Made by a program: the position numbers and the translations under genes. A stretch of DNA of 13,534 bases from DAOTUB01 sp034437455 (lineage in GTDB: Bacteria; Chloroflexota; Anaerolineae; B4-G1): the NCBI GenBank assembly GCA_034437455.1, contig DAOTUB010000038.1:1-13534 (forward strand), read 5' to 3'. The notes below the pieces were generated by a model, which saw only the letters and a program-made list of their open reading frames with translations, had not been told where the DNA came from and made no database searches. Shown here in pieces: positions 13,438 through 13,534 of the stretch. Every line of letters starts with the position of its first letter. The stretch's first letter is position 1.

Positions 13438-13534
13438 TTAAGCAAAAGCTTGCTCCTCATAGTAGCGCCGTTCGTACTCGTCCGGGCTCCAGTAGCCCAG
13501 CGATGAGTGGAGCCGGTGCTGGTTGTAGAATGCC
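13438..13534 (-). CDS. IS3-family transposase OrfB, C-terminal 31 residues
   Basis: The visible end reads AFYNQHRLHSSLGYWSPDEY followed by ERRYYEEQAFA and TAA. The FYNxxRxHSxLGYxSPxE(Y/F) block is the signature of the integrase-core C-terminus in IS3-family OrfB proteins. It lies just after the catalytic DDE glutamate, which would be outside the window. OrfB normally needs a frameshift from OrfA, also outside. Whether the element is intact cannot be judged. Confidence 0.9.
   Translation of the reverse strand, partial: AFYNQHRLHSSLGYWSPDEYERRYYEEQAFA

Larger units (their letters stand above)
13408..13534 (-). mobile_element. IS3-family insertion sequence, right end (partial)
   Basis: The element runs off the window. 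Its outer end appears to be TGGGGTTCCCCCGATTTGG starting at 13408, with the 5'-TG terminus typical of IS3-family inverted repeats. It lies 30 bases beyond the transposase stop. The other end is not in the window, so the inverted repeat and the 3-5 base target duplication cannot be confirmed. Its transposase reads leftward, the same direction as the glycan genes downstream. Confidence 0.75.

Noticed and set aside
13251..13460. Minus-strand open frame of 69 codons starting inside the IS and ending near the methyltransferase
   Set aside because: It begins within the transposase gene in another frame, crosses the inferred IS terminus, and has no ribosome site or recognisable motif.

Overview
The window is a block of surface-polysaccharide (cell-envelope glycan) genes, most likely from a member of the Chloroflexota. 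The phylum call is an inference. It rests on the moderately high but uneven G+C, the C-terminal tail of the secreted FG-GAP protein (FLPLLLRQS, like tails I recall from Anaerolineae exoproteins), and the style of the MurJ-like N-terminus and glycosyltransferases (GTs). No rRNA, tRNA or other phylogenetic marker is present.

Layout. (a) 1-2140, minus strand: a class I SAM methyltransferase, a family 4 GT and the first 36 codons of a MurJ/MviN-type lipid flippase, tightly packed (1-base gap, then an ATGA overlap). (b) 2141-2360: a divergent intergenic region with a good sigma70-like promoter for the rightward genes and a spaced inverted repeat. (c) 2361-5578, plus strand: a three-gene run of GT2, GT4-like and GT4, joined by a 4-base overlap and a 3-base gap. 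(d) 5603-13248, minus strand, converging on (c): from upstream to downstream, a frameshifted Methyltransf_24-type methyltransferase, a 764-residue GT2-GT4 fusion, a small coiled-coil protein, a 119-bp MITE-like element, a large secreted FG-GAP/VCBS beta-propeller protein and another methyltransferase. (e) 13408-13534: the end of an IS3-family insertion sequence, cut by the window edge.

How the genes may work together (inference): five GT polypeptides carrying six GT domains and three methyltransferases would build and decorate a lipid-linked glycan. The MurJ-like protein could flip it. The FG-GAP protein would be exported as a surface or extracellular protein. The coiled-coil protein may be an assembly or scaffold factor. 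No polymerase, priming transferase or sugar-nucleotide gene is visible, so the locus extends beyond the window.

Most notable observations: the GT gene at 106-1371 is a G+C mosaic whose break falls on the interdomain hinge. A MITE with a 6-bp target-site duplication sits at the stop codon of the coiled-coil gene. The methyltransferase at 12527-13248 is broken by two single-base insertions about 40 bases apart that together restore the frame. No clearly new defence or regulatory system was found.
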